A DNA stretch of 61,391 nucleotides, taken from assembly GCA_000985875.1 (NCBI GenBank), contig CCRI01000025.1:1-61391 (forward strand), read 5' to 3'. A program made the translations under genes and the position numbers. A model generated the notes under the pieces. The model ran no database searches, was not told the origin of the DNA, and was given only the letters and a program-made list of their open reading frames with translations. Positions 42,679 to 52,782 of the stretch are shown in pieces. This DNA is from Neorhizobium galegae bv. officinalis. Its GTDB lineage: Bacteria > Pseudomonadota > Alphaproteobacteria > Rhizobiales > Rhizobiaceae. Numbering within the stretch: position 1 is the first letter of the stretch; every line of letters starts with the position of its first letter.

Positions 42679-44346
42679 TCAGAGACGAGTAACGAACACC
42701 GTCACGATGGGTTTCTTGCCCCAGGCCTCGTTGGCGGTGGAGCGGACGGCGCGGCGGATGGCCTCGCGGACCATGTCGAGGTCCTTGCGGCGGGCACGCG
42801 GGATGCTTTCGACGGCGCCGAGCACCGCGTCATAAAGCGTATCCTCCATGTCCTCGCCCTCGTCGTCGAACTCCGGCAGGCCGAAGGCGATGAGATCGGG
42901 ATCGGTGACGAAGTCATAGCGGGTGTCGAGCAGGACGTTGATGGAGACATGGCCGACGAAGGAGAGCTTGCGGCGGTCGCCGATGCCCATTTCCTCGAAA
43001 TCGCCGATCAGCTTGCCGTCCTTGAAGATGCGGCCATGCGGCGCTTCGCCGATGACCTCGGCCGGGCCCGGCGCGAGGCGCAGGATGTCGCCGTTGCGGA
43101 CACGCGGAATGGTCTTGATGCCAACGGATGCGCCAAGTTCTGCCTGGGCCGTCAGGTGCGCCGCCTCGCCGTGGACGGGCACGAGGATCTGCGGGCGGGT
43201 CCATTCATACATCTGCACCAGTTCGCTGCGGCGCGGATGGCCGGAAACGTGGACGAGCGCATCGCTGTCGGTGACGATCTTGATGCCCTGCTCGATCAGG
43301 CCGTTCTTGATCTCGATGATCGCCTTCTCGTTGCCGGGAATGGTGCGCGAGGAGAAGACCACCGTATCGCCTGCGGTCAGCGCCACATGGCGCATCTCGT
43401 CGCGGGCGATCTTGGCAAGCGCCGCACGCGGCTCGCCCTGACTGCCGGTCAGGATGACCACGATCTTGTCGCGCGGGATATAGCCGTATTCGTCCTCGGC
43501 GATGAAGGGCTTCAGGCCCTCCATGATGCCGATATCGCGGGCGACGCCGACGACGCGCTTCAGCGACGAACCGAGCAGCAGCACTTCGCGGCCGGCAGCG
43601 TCTGCGGCCTGGGCGATCGAACGGATGCGGCCGACATTCGACGAGAAGGTGGTGATCGCCACCCTGCCCTCGGCGGCCTCGATGATCTTGCGCAAGCCCT
43701 CGGACACTTCCTCCTCGGAGGGCGATACGCCCTCGCGCATGGAGTTGGTGCTGTCGCACATCAGCGCCAGCACACCCTCGTCGCCGATCTTGCGGAAGCG
43801 CGTCTCGTCGGTGAACGGTCCGAGCGACGGCGCATGGTCGATCTTCCAGTCGCCGGTATGGACGACGTTGCCGAGCGGGGTGCGGATGACCAACGACATC
43901 GGCTCGGGGATCGAGTGGTTGACGCCGACCGCCTCGATCTCGAACGGACCGATATTGATGCGGTCGCCGGCCTTGAAGATCGTCACCGGGATTTCGGCGC
44001 GCGAACCTTCGTAATTGCGTTTCGCCTCCAGCATGCCGGCGGTGAACGGCGAGGCATAGACGGGCACGTTGAGGCCCGGCCAGAGGTCGTTCATGGCGCC
44101 GTAATGATCCTCATGCGCGTGGGTGATGATCATCGCCTTGAGATGGCTGCGCTGGCTGGCGAGGAAGCGGATATCGGGCAGCACGAGATCGACGCCCGGC
44201 AGGTCCGGCCCAGGGAAGGTTACGCCGCAATCGACCATGATCCACTGGCGCTTCTCCGGCGTTCCATAGCCGTAGAGGGCGAGGTTCATGCCGATCTCGC
44301 CCACGCCGCCCAGCGGCAGAAACACCAGTTCTTCTTGGTTTGCCAT
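42679..44346 (-). CDS. rnj: Ribonuclease J
   Basis: A 555-residue metallo-beta-lactamase/beta-CASP ribonuclease. The metal site is THAHEDHYGA, with LGGVGEIGMN near the N terminus, VVHTGDWKIDH, DSTNSMREG, and the beta-CASP region ILTGSQGEPRAALAKIARDE and HVSGHPRRSEL. It processes mRNA and rRNA 5' ends in rhizobia. It lies 9 nt after birA and is probably part of the nuo-birA-rnj transcript. Confidence 0.95.
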   Translation of the reverse strand: MANQEELVFLPLGGVGEIGMNLALYGYGTPEKRQWIMVDCGVTFPGPDLPGVDLVLPDIRFLASQRSHLKAMIITHAHEDHYGAMNDLWPGLNVPVYASPFTAGMLEAKRNYEGSRAEIPVTIFKAGDRINIGPFEIEAVGVNHSIPEPMSLVIRTPLGNVVHTGDWKIDHAPSLGPFTDETRFRKIGDEGVLALMCDSTNSMREGVSPSEEEVSEGLRKIIEAAEGRVAITTFSSNVGRIRSIAQAADAAGREVLLLGSSLKRVVGVARDIGIMEGLKPFIAEDEYGYIPRDKIVVILTGSQGEPRAALAKIARDEMRHVALTAGDTVVFSSRTIPGNEKAIIEIKNGLIEQGIKIVTDSDALVHVSGHPRRSELVQMYEWTRPQILVPVHGEAAHLTAQAELGASVGIKTIPRVRNGDILRLAPGPAEVIGEAPHGRIFKDGKLIGDFEEMGIGDRRKLSFVGHVSINVLLDTRYDFVTDPDLIAFGLPEFDDEGEDMEDTLYDAVLGAVESIPRARRKDLDMVREAIRRAVRSTANEAWGKKPIVTVFVTRL

Positions 44347-44355
44347 TTTCTTTGT

Positions 44356-45126
44356 CTATTCCATTCCTTGAAAAAATACATCACCGGCGGCGATCGACGT
44401 CAGCGCGCCTAATCCGGTGTCGAGCAGCAGAAATCCTTTGTCATCGATACCTGCGAATGTGCCAACAAGCGAGCGATCCGGCAGGTTCACGGTGATTTTT
44501 TCGCCGATACCGCAGGCAACTTCGCGCCAGCGCCGGCTGATTTCGGGCGTGCCCCGCCCCTCATCCCAGGATTCCAGAACCTGCGCCATCTCTCTGAAAA
44601 GATGCGCGAAAAGCTCTTCCGGCGAGATATTGGCGCCGTGATCGGCAAGCCGGGTCACCGCATAGGCAGCACTGTCGGGCATGTGGCGGATATTGATGCC
44701 GATGCCGATGACGAGCGCGCGGCGGCCGTCCGGCAGGCCCTCGCCTTCCAGCAGAATACCACAGGTCTTCTTGCGGCCGATCAGGATATCGTTCGGCCAT
44801 TTGACATCGAGTGGCTCGCCGCCCGGCGGCAGAACCGACCTGACGGCGGCATGGACGGCGACGGCGACGGCGAGCGGCAGAGAACCGATGCGCTCCGGCG
44901 GCGCGGGATCGATCAGCAGCAGCGACGCGTAGAGATTGCCGGGTTCCGACGTCCAGGCCCGACCACGGCGACCACGGCCGGCGAGCTGGCGCCTCGCAGT
45001 CAGCCACAACAAACCGGAATCGCCCGCGCGGGCGCGGGCGAGACATTCGCTATTGGTGGATCCGACTTCGTCGAGCGCCTCGTGGCGGAACGCATCGAGC
45101 GAAAAGCGGCCCCCTGCTCCCGGCAT
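44356..45126 (-). CDS. birA: Biotin--[acetyl-CoA carboxylase] ligase
   Basis: A 256-residue class I biotin protein ligase without the N-terminal repressor HTH of E. coli BirA. Motifs are EVGSTNSECLARARAG, RQLAGRGRRGRAWTSEPGNL and KWPNDILIGRKK. It attaches biotin to BCCP and other carboxylases. It begins 2 nt after nuoN, so it is translated from the end of the nuo message, a common alphaproteobacterial arrangement. Confidence 0.95.
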   Translation of the reverse strand: MPGAGGRFSLDAFRHEALDEVGSTNSECLARARAGDSGLLWLTARRQLAGRGRRGRAWTSEPGNLYASLLLIDPAPPERIGSLPLAVAVAVHAAVRSVLPPGGEPLDVKWPNDILIGRKKTCGILLEGEGLPDGRRALVIGIGINIRHMPDSAAYAVTRLADHGANISPEELFAHLFREMAQVLESWDEGRGTPEISRRWREVACGIGEKITVNLPDRSLVGTFAGIDDKGFLLLDTGLGALTSIAAGDVFFQGME

Positions 45127-45128
45127 CC

Positions 45129-46571
45129 TCAGAAGAAGGACTTCGCGGCAGCACTTGCCGCCGTGCCGATCGGTCCGCCGATCAGCACATAGGCCGTGAC
45201 GAAGAGACCGGAGAGGCCGAAGACCAGACGAAGTTCGCCGGAGATGCGGGCAAACTCGCCCTTGGCTTCATCGAACCACATCAGCTTGACGATGCGCAGA
45301 TAATAATAGGCGCCGACGACCGAGGAGAGCACGCCGATGACAGCCAGCGCATAGAGCTTGGCTTCGATCGCCGCGACGAAGACGAAGTATTTTGCGAAGA
45401 AGCCAGCGAGCGGCGGAATGCCCGCCATCGAGAACATCAGCGCGGTCAGCACCACCGCCATGAATGGCTTGGTGGACGACAGGCCGGCGAGATCGTCGAC
45501 ATTCTCGACATTTTCACCGTCCTTGCGGCGCATCGCCATAATGCAGGCAAAGGTGCCTAATGTCATGACCATGTAGATGGTCATGTAGAGGACGACGCCG
45601 GAGACACCCGTCTCGGAGCCGGCGGCAAGACCGACCAGCGCGTAACCCATGTGGCCGATCGAGGAATAGGCCATCAGTCGCTTGATGTTGCGCTGGCCGA
45701 TCGCGGCGAACGAGCCAAGCAGCATGGAGGCGATCGACACGAAGACGATGATCTGGCGCCAGTCGGCAACGATCGGCAGGAAGGCGTCGGAGACGATGCG
45801 CACGAGGATCGCCATGGCGGCAACCTTCGGGCCGGCTGCGAAGAAGGCGGTGACCGGGGTCGGCGCGCCTTCATAAACGTCCGGCGTCCACATGTGGAAC
45901 GGCACAGCGGAGATCTTGAAGCAGGCGCCGGCAAGCACGAAGACCATGCCGAAGATCAAGCCGAGGCCACGGGTCTCGGCGGAGAGAACCTTGGCGATGC
46001 CTTCGAAGCCGGTATTGCCGGTGAAGCCGTAGACCAGCGACATGCCGTACAGCATCATGCCGGAGGAGAGCGCACCGAGGACGAAATATTTCAGGCCGGC
46101 TTCGGTCGAGCGCAGGCTGTCCCGGTTGAAGGCGGCGATGACGTAGAGCGCCAGGGACATCAGTTCCAGCGCGAGATAGAAGGCGATCAGGTCGTTCGCC
46201 GAGATCAAGAGCAGCATGCCGAGCGTCGAGAGCACCAGCAGGACCGGGAACTCGAAACGGTTGAGCTGATCCGACTTCGCATGGCCGACGGACATGACCA
46301 TGGCGGTGATCGAACCGATGAGCGCCAGGACCTTCATGAAGCGGCCGAAGGCATCGAGCTTGAAGGCGCCGCCATAGGCCACGCCCTCGCCGGGCATGAA
46401 GATCAGCCAGAGACCGGCGACGGCGAGCAGCGCCACAGCAAGCCCGGTCACCGTCGGCGCGGACTTGTCGCCGGAGAAGACGCCGATCATCAGAAGAGCG
46501 AGCGCGCCCACGGCCAGGATGATCTCCGGCATCGAGAGCTGCAGGCTTAGGGAGAGAATTTCAGCGGTCAT
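45129..46571 (-). CDS. nuoN: NADH-quinone oxidoreductase subunit N
   Basis: A 480-residue antiporter-like membrane subunit of complex I with about fourteen spans. Conserved LYVIAAFNRDSLRSTEAGLKYF (interrupted here), WTPDVYEGAPTPVTAFFA and FASIGQRNIKRLMAYSSIGH-type motifs contain the Lys residues used in proton transfer. It lies 18 nt after nuoM. Confidence 0.97.
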   Translation of the reverse strand: MTAEILSLSLQLSMPEIILAVGALALLMIGVFSGDKSAPTVTGLAVALLAVAGLWLIFMPGEGVAYGGAFKLDAFGRFMKVLALIGSITAMVMSVGHAKSDQLNRFEFPVLLVLSTLGMLLLISANDLIAFYLALELMSLALYVIAAFNRDSLRSTEAGLKYFVLGALSSGMMLYGMSLVYGFTGNTGFEGIAKVLSAETRGLGLIFGMVFVLAGACFKISAVPFHMWTPDVYEGAPTPVTAFFAAGPKVAAMAILVRIVSDAFLPIVADWRQIIVFVSIASMLLGSFAAIGQRNIKRLMAYSSIGHMGYALVGLAAGSETGVSGVVLYMTIYMVMTLGTFACIMAMRRKDGENVENVDDLAGLSSTKPFMAVVLTALMFSMAGIPPLAGFFAKYFVFVAAIEAKLYALAVIGVLSSVVGAYYYLRIVKLMWFDEAKGEFARISGELRLVFGLSGLFVTAYVLIGGPIGTAASAAAKSFF

Positions 46572-46589
46572 GTCCAGTCTTGTCCCGTC

Positions 46590-48101
46590 TCAGTGCACGT
46601 TGAGTGCAAGGTCTTTCGCTGCTGCCAGGGCTGCGGAATAATTGTTCACCAGCAGGTCTACCGATGCTGCCGTCGCATCGAAGATCGGTGCCGGATAGAA
46701 GCCGTAGAAGATGGTGAGCGCGATCAGCGGATAGAGGATCAGCTTTTCGCGGCCGGAAAGGTCGAGCAGGCCCTTGAGGCTTTCCTTCTCGAGTGCCCCG
46801 AAGATCACCCGGCGATAGAGCCAGAGAGCGTAGGAAGCCGAGAGGATGACGCCGGTCGCGGCAAACAGGGCGACCCAGGTGTTGACCCGGAAGACGCCGA
46901 TGATCGTCAGGAATTCGCCGACGAAGCCCGACGTGCCCGGCAGGCCGACATTGGCCATGGTGAAGATCATGAAGGCCACGGCATATTTCGGCATGTTGTT
47001 GACGAGGCCGCCATAGGCCGAGATCTCGCGAGTGTGGAGACGGTCATAGACAACGCCGACGCAGAGGAAGAGCGCGCCCGAGACGATGCCGTGCGACAGC
47101 ATCTGGAAGATCGCGCCCTGCACGCCCTGCACGTTCGCGGCAAAGATGCCCATGGTGACGTAGCCCATGTGGGCGACCGATGAATAGGCGATCAGCTTCT
47201 TGATGTCGTCCTGCATCATCGCCACCAGCGAGGTGTAGATGATTGCGATGACCGACAGCGCGAAGACCAGCGGCGCGAAATGTTCGGACGCGATCGGGAA
47301 CATGGCGAGCGAGAAGCGGATCATCCCGTAGCCGCCAAGCTTCAGCATGACGCCGGCCAGGATGACCGACCCTGCGGTCGGAGCCTGGACGTGCGCGTCC
47401 GGAAGCCAGGTATGAACCGGCCACATCGGCATCTTGACGGCAAAGGCCGCGAAGCAGGCGAGCCAGAGCCAGGTCTGCATGCCGGCCGGGAAGCCGTATT
47501 TCAGCAGTTCGGTGATGTCGGTCGTGCCTGCCTGCCAGTACATGGCCATGATGGCGAGCATCATCAGCACCGAGCCGAGCAGCGTATAGAGGAAGAACTT
47601 GTAGGACGCGTAAACGCGGTCCTTGCCGCCCCACACACCGATGATGACGAACATCGGAATGAGGGTCGCTTCGAAGAAGACGTAGAAGAGGACGACGTCG
47701 AGCGAAACGAAGACGCCGGTCATGACCACTTCCAGGAGCAGGAAGGCGATCATGTATTCCTTGAGGCGCTTCTCGATCGTATTCCAGCTGGCGAGCACGC
47801 AGAACGGCATCAGGAAGGTCGTCAGGATGACGAACAGCATGGAGATGCCGTCGACGCCGAGATGGTAGGAGATGCCGGTGCCGAGCCAGTCATGCTTCTC
47901 GACCATCTGGAAGCCGGCATTCGAATTGTCGAAGCCGATCCAGATGAAGAGCGAGACGATGAAGGTGAAGACCGTCGTGAACAGCGAGACGTTGAGGATG
48001 TTACGGCGCCCGAAGGGGCCGTCTTCCCGTGTCAGGAGCAGCAACAGCACGCCGACCAGCGGCAGAAAGGTGACCGTCGAGAGAATTGGCCAGTCGGTCA
48101 T
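46590..48101 (-). CDS. nuoM: NADH-quinone oxidoreductase subunit M
   Basis: A 503-residue antiporter-like subunit. Key segments are PMFVIIGVWGGKDRVYASYK (conserved proton-channel Glu lies just before this), WLPDAHVQAPTAGSVILAGV and DDIKKLIAYSSVAHMGYVTM. It begins inside the nuoL stop codon (TAATG), implying coupled translation. Confidence 0.97.
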   Translation of the reverse strand: MTDWPILSTVTFLPLVGVLLLLLTREDGPFGRRNILNVSLFTTVFTFIVSLFIWIGFDNSNAGFQMVEKHDWLGTGISYHLGVDGISMLFVILTTFLMPFCVLASWNTIEKRLKEYMIAFLLLEVVMTGVFVSLDVVLFYVFFEATLIPMFVIIGVWGGKDRVYASYKFFLYTLLGSVLMMLAIMAMYWQAGTTDITELLKYGFPAGMQTWLWLACFAAFAVKMPMWPVHTWLPDAHVQAPTAGSVILAGVMLKLGGYGMIRFSLAMFPIASEHFAPLVFALSVIAIIYTSLVAMMQDDIKKLIAYSSVAHMGYVTMGIFAANVQGVQGAIFQMLSHGIVSGALFLCVGVVYDRLHTREISAYGGLVNNMPKYAVAFMIFTMANVGLPGTSGFVGEFLTIIGVFRVNTWVALFAATGVILSASYALWLYRRVIFGALEKESLKGLLDLSGREKLILYPLIALTIFYGFYPAPIFDATAASVDLLVNNYSAALAAAKDLALNVH

Positions 48102-50101
48102 TAGATTGAGCTCCCGAGCATCATCCAGGTGACGAGGGCGGCGATGCCGATCAGCATCGCGAACGCATAATGATAAAGGTAACCGGACTGCAGCTTGACC
48201 ACCCGGTTGGTGACGTCGACCACGCGGGCGGCGACGCCGTTCGGGCCGTAGGTATCGATGACGCCGACGTCACCCTTCTTCCACAGGAACCGGCCGAGCG
48301 CCTTGGCGGAGCGGACGAAGAGGAAGTCGTAGAGTTCGTCGAAATACCACTTGTTGAGCAGGAACTCGTAGAGGACCTTCTGCGAAGCGGCGAGACGGCG
48401 GGGCGTCGAAGGCGACTTGATGTAGAAATACCAGGCCGTGACGAAACCGACCGCCATGGCGATGAAGGGGCTCCAGGCAACCAGGACCGGCACGTGATGG
48501 AACTCTTCGAGGATCTTGTTTTCCGGAAGCGTGAACAGCGCGCCCTTCCAGAACTCGGCATATTCGTGGCCGAAGAAATACCCTTCGAACAGGACGCCCG
48601 CGAGGACCGCACCGGCGGCGAGGATATAGAGCGGCGCCAGCATGACCATCGGCGATTCATGCACATGGTGCATCACGTCGGCCGACGCGCGCGGCTTGCC
48701 GAAGAAGGTCATGAAAGCGAGACGCCAGGAATAGAAGCTGGTGAACAGCGCGGCGATGACCAGAAGCGTAAAGGCAAAGCTGGCCGCCGCGGAATGGGAA
48801 GAATAGGCGCTTTCGATGATCACGTCCTTGGAGAAGAAGCCGGCGAAACCGAACATCGTTCCCGGGATGCCGACGCCGGTCAGCGCAAGCGTGCCGATCG
48901 TCATCATCCAGAAGGTGACCGGGATGTGTTTCCGCAAGCCGCCCATGTAGCGCATGTCCTGCTCGCCGTCGACGGCATGGATGACCGAGCCGGCGCCAAG
49001 GAACAGCAGCGCCTTGAAGAAGGCGTGGGTGAAGAGGTGGAAGATCGCCGCGCCATAGGCACCGACGCCGAGCGCCACGAACATGTAGCCGAGCTGCGAG
49101 CAGGTCGAATAGGCGATGACGCGCTTGATGTCGTTCTGGACGAGGCCGACGGTCGCCGCGAAGAAGGCGGTGATCGCGCCGATGATGGTCACGACAAGCA
49201 GGGCGTTGGGCGACAGTTCGAAGATCGGCGACATGCGGGCGACGAGGAAGACGCCGGCGGTGACCATGGTCGCGGCATGGATGAGCGCAGACACCGGGGT
49301 CGGGCCTTCCATGGCGTCCGGAAGCCATGTGTGCAGCAGGAACTGCGCCGACTTGCCCATCGCGCCCATGAACAGCAGCAGGCAGACGACGGTGACCGCA
49401 TTTGCCTTGTCGAGCGACATGCCGAAGATGTTGACGACCGCCTGGGACGCTTCCGGCGAACCGGCGGCCGGCAGGTAGGTGGCGGCAGCCGCAAAGATCG
49501 TTTCGAAGCTGATCGAGCCGAACAGAACGAAGACGCCGGCAATGCCGAGCACAAACCCGAAGTCGCCGACGCGGTTGACGATGAAGGCCTTCATCGCGGC
49601 AGCCGAGGCAGACGGCTTCTTGTACCAGAAGCCGATCAGCAGGTAGGAGGCAAGACCGACGCCTTCCCAGCCGAAGAACATCTGGGCGAGGTTGTCCGAC
49701 GTGATCAGCATCAACATCGCGAAGGTGAAGAGCGACAGGTAGGCGAAGAAGCGCGGGCGATGCGGGTCGTGGTGCATGTAGCCGATCGAATAGACATGCA
49801 CGAGCGTCGAAACGGTGTTGACGACGACGAACATGACCGCCGTCAGCGTGTCGACGCGGAAGGCCCATTCGACATCGATGCCGCCGGACTGGATCCAGCG
49901 CATCACCGGAACCTTGATCACCTCGCCTGCTTCGCCATGGGCGAGCGCGACGTTGAAGAAGACGATCCAGGAGAGCACGGCGGCGATGATCATCAGGCCG
50001 CTGGTGACGTATTCGGACGCCTTTGCGCCGATCGAACGGCCGAACAGGCCGGCGATCAGGAAGCCGATCAGGGGAAGAAAGACGATTGCCTTGTAGATCA
50101 T
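48101..50101 (-). CDS. nuoL: NADH-quinone oxidoreductase subunit L
   Basis: A 666-residue antiporter-like distal proton-pumping subunit with the long C-terminal lateral helix (residues ~530-600). Recognised by MFFGWEGVGLASYLLIGFWY, WLPDAMEGPTPVSALIHAAT and NDIKRVIAYSTCSQLGYMFV. Seven nt separate it from nuoK. Confidence 0.97.
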   Translation of the reverse strand: MIYKAIVFLPLIGFLIAGLFGRSIGAKASEYVTSGLMIIAAVLSWIVFFNVALAHGEAGEVIKVPVMRWIQSGGIDVEWAFRVDTLTAVMFVVVNTVSTLVHVYSIGYMHHDPHRPRFFAYLSLFTFAMLMLITSDNLAQMFFGWEGVGLASYLLIGFWYKKPSASAAAMKAFIVNRVGDFGFVLGIAGVFVLFGSISFETIFAAAATYLPAAGSPEASQAVVNIFGMSLDKANAVTVVCLLLFMGAMGKSAQFLLHTWLPDAMEGPTPVSALIHAATMVTAGVFLVARMSPIFELSPNALLVVTIIGAITAFFAATVGLVQNDIKRVIAYSTCSQLGYMFVALGVGAYGAAIFHLFTHAFFKALLFLGAGSVIHAVDGEQDMRYMGGLRKHIPVTFWMMTIGTLALTGVGIPGTMFGFAGFFSKDVIIESAYSSHSAAASFAFTLLVIAALFTSFYSWRLAFMTFFGKPRASADVMHHVHESPMVMLAPLYILAAGAVLAGVLFEGYFFGHEYAEFWKGALFTLPENKILEEFHHVPVLVAWSPFIAMAVGFVTAWYFYIKSPSTPRRLAASQKVLYEFLLNKWYFDELYDFLFVRSAKALGRFLWKKGDVGVIDTYGPNGVAARVVDVTNRVVKLQSGYLYHYAFAMLIGIAALVTWMMLGSSI

Positions 50102-50108
50102 GACCCGA

Positions 50109-50417
50109 TCAGCCCTTCATCATATTGACGTCTTCGACGGCGATCGAACCGCGGTTGCGGTAGAAGACGACGAGAATTGCAAGACCGATGGCCGCTTCGG
50201 CGGCCGCCACGGTCAGAATGAACAATGCGAAGACCTGGCCGACGATGTCGTTCAGGAAAGAGGAGAAGGCCACCATGTTCAGGTTGACCGAGAGCAGGAT
50301 GAGCTCCACCGACATCAGGATGATGATGACGTTCTTGCGGTTCAGGAAGATGCCGAAAACGCCGAGCGTAAAGAGGATGGCGCTGACCGTGAGGTAATGG
50401 GAAAGTCCGATTTCCAT
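50109..50417 (-). CDS. nuoK: NADH-quinone oxidoreductase subunit K
   Basis: A 102-residue subunit with three membrane helices. The conserved Glu residues of the proton path are in ILMSVELILLSVNLN and TVAAAEAAIGLAILV. The start MEIGLSHYLTV is the family start; in-frame upstream sequence belongs to nuoJ in another frame. Confidence 0.96.
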   Translation of the reverse strand: MEIGLSHYLTVSAILFTLGVFGIFLNRKNVIIILMSVELILLSVNLNMVAFSSFLNDIVGQVFALFILTVAAAEAAIGLAILVVFYRNRGSIAVEDVNMMKG

Positions 50418-50439
50418 GTCTTTATTCCTTTTTCCCGCC

Positions 50440-51054
50440 TCAGACGCCCTGGCCCGGCTTGACCTTGACCACTTCGACGGCTGTCGCCGGCGTGCGGGCC
50501 ACCTGCTTGGAAACATCCTGTCGCTTGATATTGGTGCGGTGGCGCAGGGTCAGCACGATCGCGCCGATCATCGCCACCAGAAGCACCAGGCCGGCGATCT
50601 GGAAGAAGTAGACGTAGTTTGTATAGAGCACGTCGCCGAGGGCAGCCGTGTTGGTGCGGCTCGCCGGGTTCGGGATCGGCATGGTGATCGCCTTGGCCGC
50701 TTCCGGCGTCAGCACGCTGCCGCCGATGACGACGACCAGTTCGGCTGCGACGATCAGGCCGACCAGCATGCCGATCGGCGCATATTGCAGCACGCCGGAG
50801 CGCAGTTCAGCAAAGTCGATATCGAGCATCATGACGACGAAGAGGAAGAGAACCGCGACCGCGCCGATATAGACGACCAGGAGGATCATCGCCAGGAATT
50901 CGGCGCCCGTCAGCAGGAAGAGACCGGCGGCGTTGAAGAAGACCAGGATCAGGAACAGCACCGAGTGTACCGGGTTCTTGGCCGAAATGACCATGAACGC
51001 CGACGCCACCGCGATGAACGCGAAGAGATAGAAGAAGATTGCCTGCAGACCCAT
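50440..51054 (-). CDS. nuoJ: NADH-quinone oxidoreductase subunit J
   Basis: A 204-residue subunit with five spans. Landmarks are MVISAKNPVHSVLFLILVF, GAEFLAMILLVVYIGAVAVL (conserved Glu and Tyr) and FVVMMLDIDFAEL. A short variable C-terminal tail is present. About 145 nt separate it from nuoI. Confidence 0.96.
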   Translation of the reverse strand: MGLQAIFFYLFAFIAVASAFMVISAKNPVHSVLFLILVFFNAAGLFLLTGAEFLAMILLVVYIGAVAVLFLFVVMMLDIDFAELRSGVLQYAPIGMLVGLIVAAELVVVIGGSVLTPEAAKAITMPIPNPASRTNTAALGDVLYTNYVYFFQIAGLVLLVAMIGAIVLTLRHRTNIKRQDVSKQVARTPATAVEVVKVKPGQGV

Positions 51055-51199
51055 CGTGGTGCCTTTTCGTCCCTCACCGGGATCGGGGCGAATGCCCCTA
51101 CCCGTCGAAACCCGGCCTTGTGATATGCGCCGGGTATTTCATCCAGATGTCACCGGTGCGCTGCCCGCTGATGGGCGGCACCGGACAAATCACCCCGCC

Positions 51200-51691
51200 T
51201 TAGCGGTAGGGCGCATCGATTGCCATGTTGCGAGCGATTTCGCGCTCCCAGCGGTCGCCGTTTTCCAGGAGACGCGCCTTGTCGAAATAGAGCTCTTCGC
51301 GCGTCTCGGTGGCGAATTCGAAATTCGGGCCTTCGACGATCGCATCCACCGGGCAGGCTTCCTGGCAGAAGCCGCAATAGATGCACTTCACCATGTCGAT
51401 ATCGTAGCGCACCGTGCGGCGGGTGCCGTCGTTGCGGCGCGGGCCTGCCTCGATGGTGATCGCCTGGGCAGGACAGATCGCCTCGCAGAGCTTGCAGGCG
51501 ATGCAGCGTTCCTCGCCGTTCGGGTAACGGCGCAGCGCATGCTCGCCGCGGAAACGCGGAGAGACCGGGCCCTTCTCGAACGGGTAGTTGATCGTCGCCT
51601 TCTGCTTGAAGAAGTAGCGCATCGACAGGAAGAACGCGCCGACGAACTCCTTCAGGAACAGCGAATTCACGGCTTGGCCGAGACTTGCCAT
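51200..51691 (-). CDS. nuoI: NADH-quinone oxidoreductase subunit I
   Basis: A 163-residue peripheral-arm subunit carrying two [4Fe-4S] clusters: CIACKLCEAICPAQAI and CIYCGFCQEACPVDAI. The start MASLGQAVNSLFL is preferred because GGAG is 6 nt upstream; an ATG four codons earlier contains that site. It bridges the hydrophilic and membrane arms. Confidence 0.96.
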   Translation of the reverse strand: MASLGQAVNSLFLKEFVGAFFLSMRYFFKQKATINYPFEKGPVSPRFRGEHALRRYPNGEERCIACKLCEAICPAQAITIEAGPRRNDGTRRTVRYDIDMVKCIYCGFCQEACPVDAIVEGPNFEFATETREELYFDKARLLENGDRWEREIARNMAIDAPYR

Positions 51692-51730
51692 ATTATTCTC
51701 CAATGATGCCGAGAGAAAGGACGGTCATGA

Positions 51731-52774
51731 TCATGCCCATCCCATCAGCTTCAGCACGAATGCGGTGATGACGACCATGGCGAGCGACAGCGGCAGGAAG
51801 ATCTTCCAGCCGAGGCGCATGAGCTGGTCGTAGCGGTAGCGCGGAACGAAGGCCTTCACCATGGCGAACATGAAGAAGACGAGGCTGGCCTTCAGCACGA
51901 ACCAGATGATGCCCGGCACCCAATTCAGGATGGCGATATCGACCGGCGGCAGCCAGCCGCCGAGGAAGAGGATCGTGGTCAGCGCGCACATCAGGCAGAT
52001 CGCCGCGTATTCGCCGAGCATGAACATCATGTACGGGGTCGAGCCGTATTCGACCATGAAGCCGGCGACCAGTTCCGATTCCGCTTCGGGAAGGTCGAAG
52101 GGCGGGCGGTTCGTCTCGGCGAGCGCCGAGATGAAGAACACCACGAACATCGGGAACAGCGCCAGCCAGTGCCAGTCGAGGAACGAGGCCGGCAGGCCCA
52201 TCATCGTGCCGAGGCCGTCATGCTGGGCGTTGACGATGTCGGTGAGGTTCAACGAGCCGACGCAGAGCAGCACGGTGACGATGACGAAGCCGATCGAGAC
52301 TTCGTAGGAGACCATCTGCGCCGCCGACCGGAGCGCGCCGAGGAAGGGATATTTCGAGTTCGAAGCCCAGCCACCCATGATGATGCCGTAGACTTCGAGC
52401 GAGGAGATCGCGAACACATAGAGGATGCCGACATTGATGTTGGCGATCACCCAGTTCTGGTTCAGCGGAATGACTGCCCAGGTGGCAAGCGCCAGCACCA
52501 CGGCGACGAGCGGCGCCAGCAGGAAGACGCCCTTGTTGGCGCCGGCCGGAATGACCGGCTCCTTGAAGACGAATTTCAGAAGGTCGGCGAAGGACTGGAA
52601 CAGACCGAAGGGACCGACGACGTTCGGGCCGCGGCGCAGCTGGACGGCTGCCCAGATCTTGCGGTCGGCGAGCAGGATGTAGGCGATGAAGACGAGCAGG
52701 CAGACCAGCAGCAGAAGCGACTGCGCGACCATGACGATGCCCGGCCAGACGTAGATGGAAAAGAACGAGTCCAT
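51731..52774 (-). CDS. nuoH: NADH-quinone oxidoreductase subunit H
   Basis: A 347-residue eight-span subunit forming the quinone entry site. Characteristic are RKIWAAVQLRRGPNVVGPFG, ALAETNRPPFDLPEAESELV and YGSTPYMMFMLGEYA. Eight nt separate it from nuoG. Confidence 0.97.
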   Translation of the reverse strand: MDSFFSIYVWPGIVMVAQSLLLLVCLLVFIAYILLADRKIWAAVQLRRGPNVVGPFGLFQSFADLLKFVFKEPVIPAGANKGVFLLAPLVAVVLALATWAVIPLNQNWVIANINVGILYVFAISSLEVYGIIMGGWASNSKYPFLGALRSAAQMVSYEVSIGFVIVTVLLCVGSLNLTDIVNAQHDGLGTMMGLPASFLDWHWLALFPMFVVFFISALAETNRPPFDLPEAESELVAGFMVEYGSTPYMMFMLGEYAAICLMCALTTILFLGGWLPPVDIAILNWVPGIIWFVLKASLVFFMFAMVKAFVPRYRYDQLMRLGWKIFLPLSLAMVVITAFVLKLMGWA

Positions 52775-52782
52775 GTTCAAAA

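Noticed and set aside
48170..50128. 652-codon plus-strand frame opposite nuoL
   Set aside because: Charge-rich antisense translation of a membrane protein gene; not a real gene.
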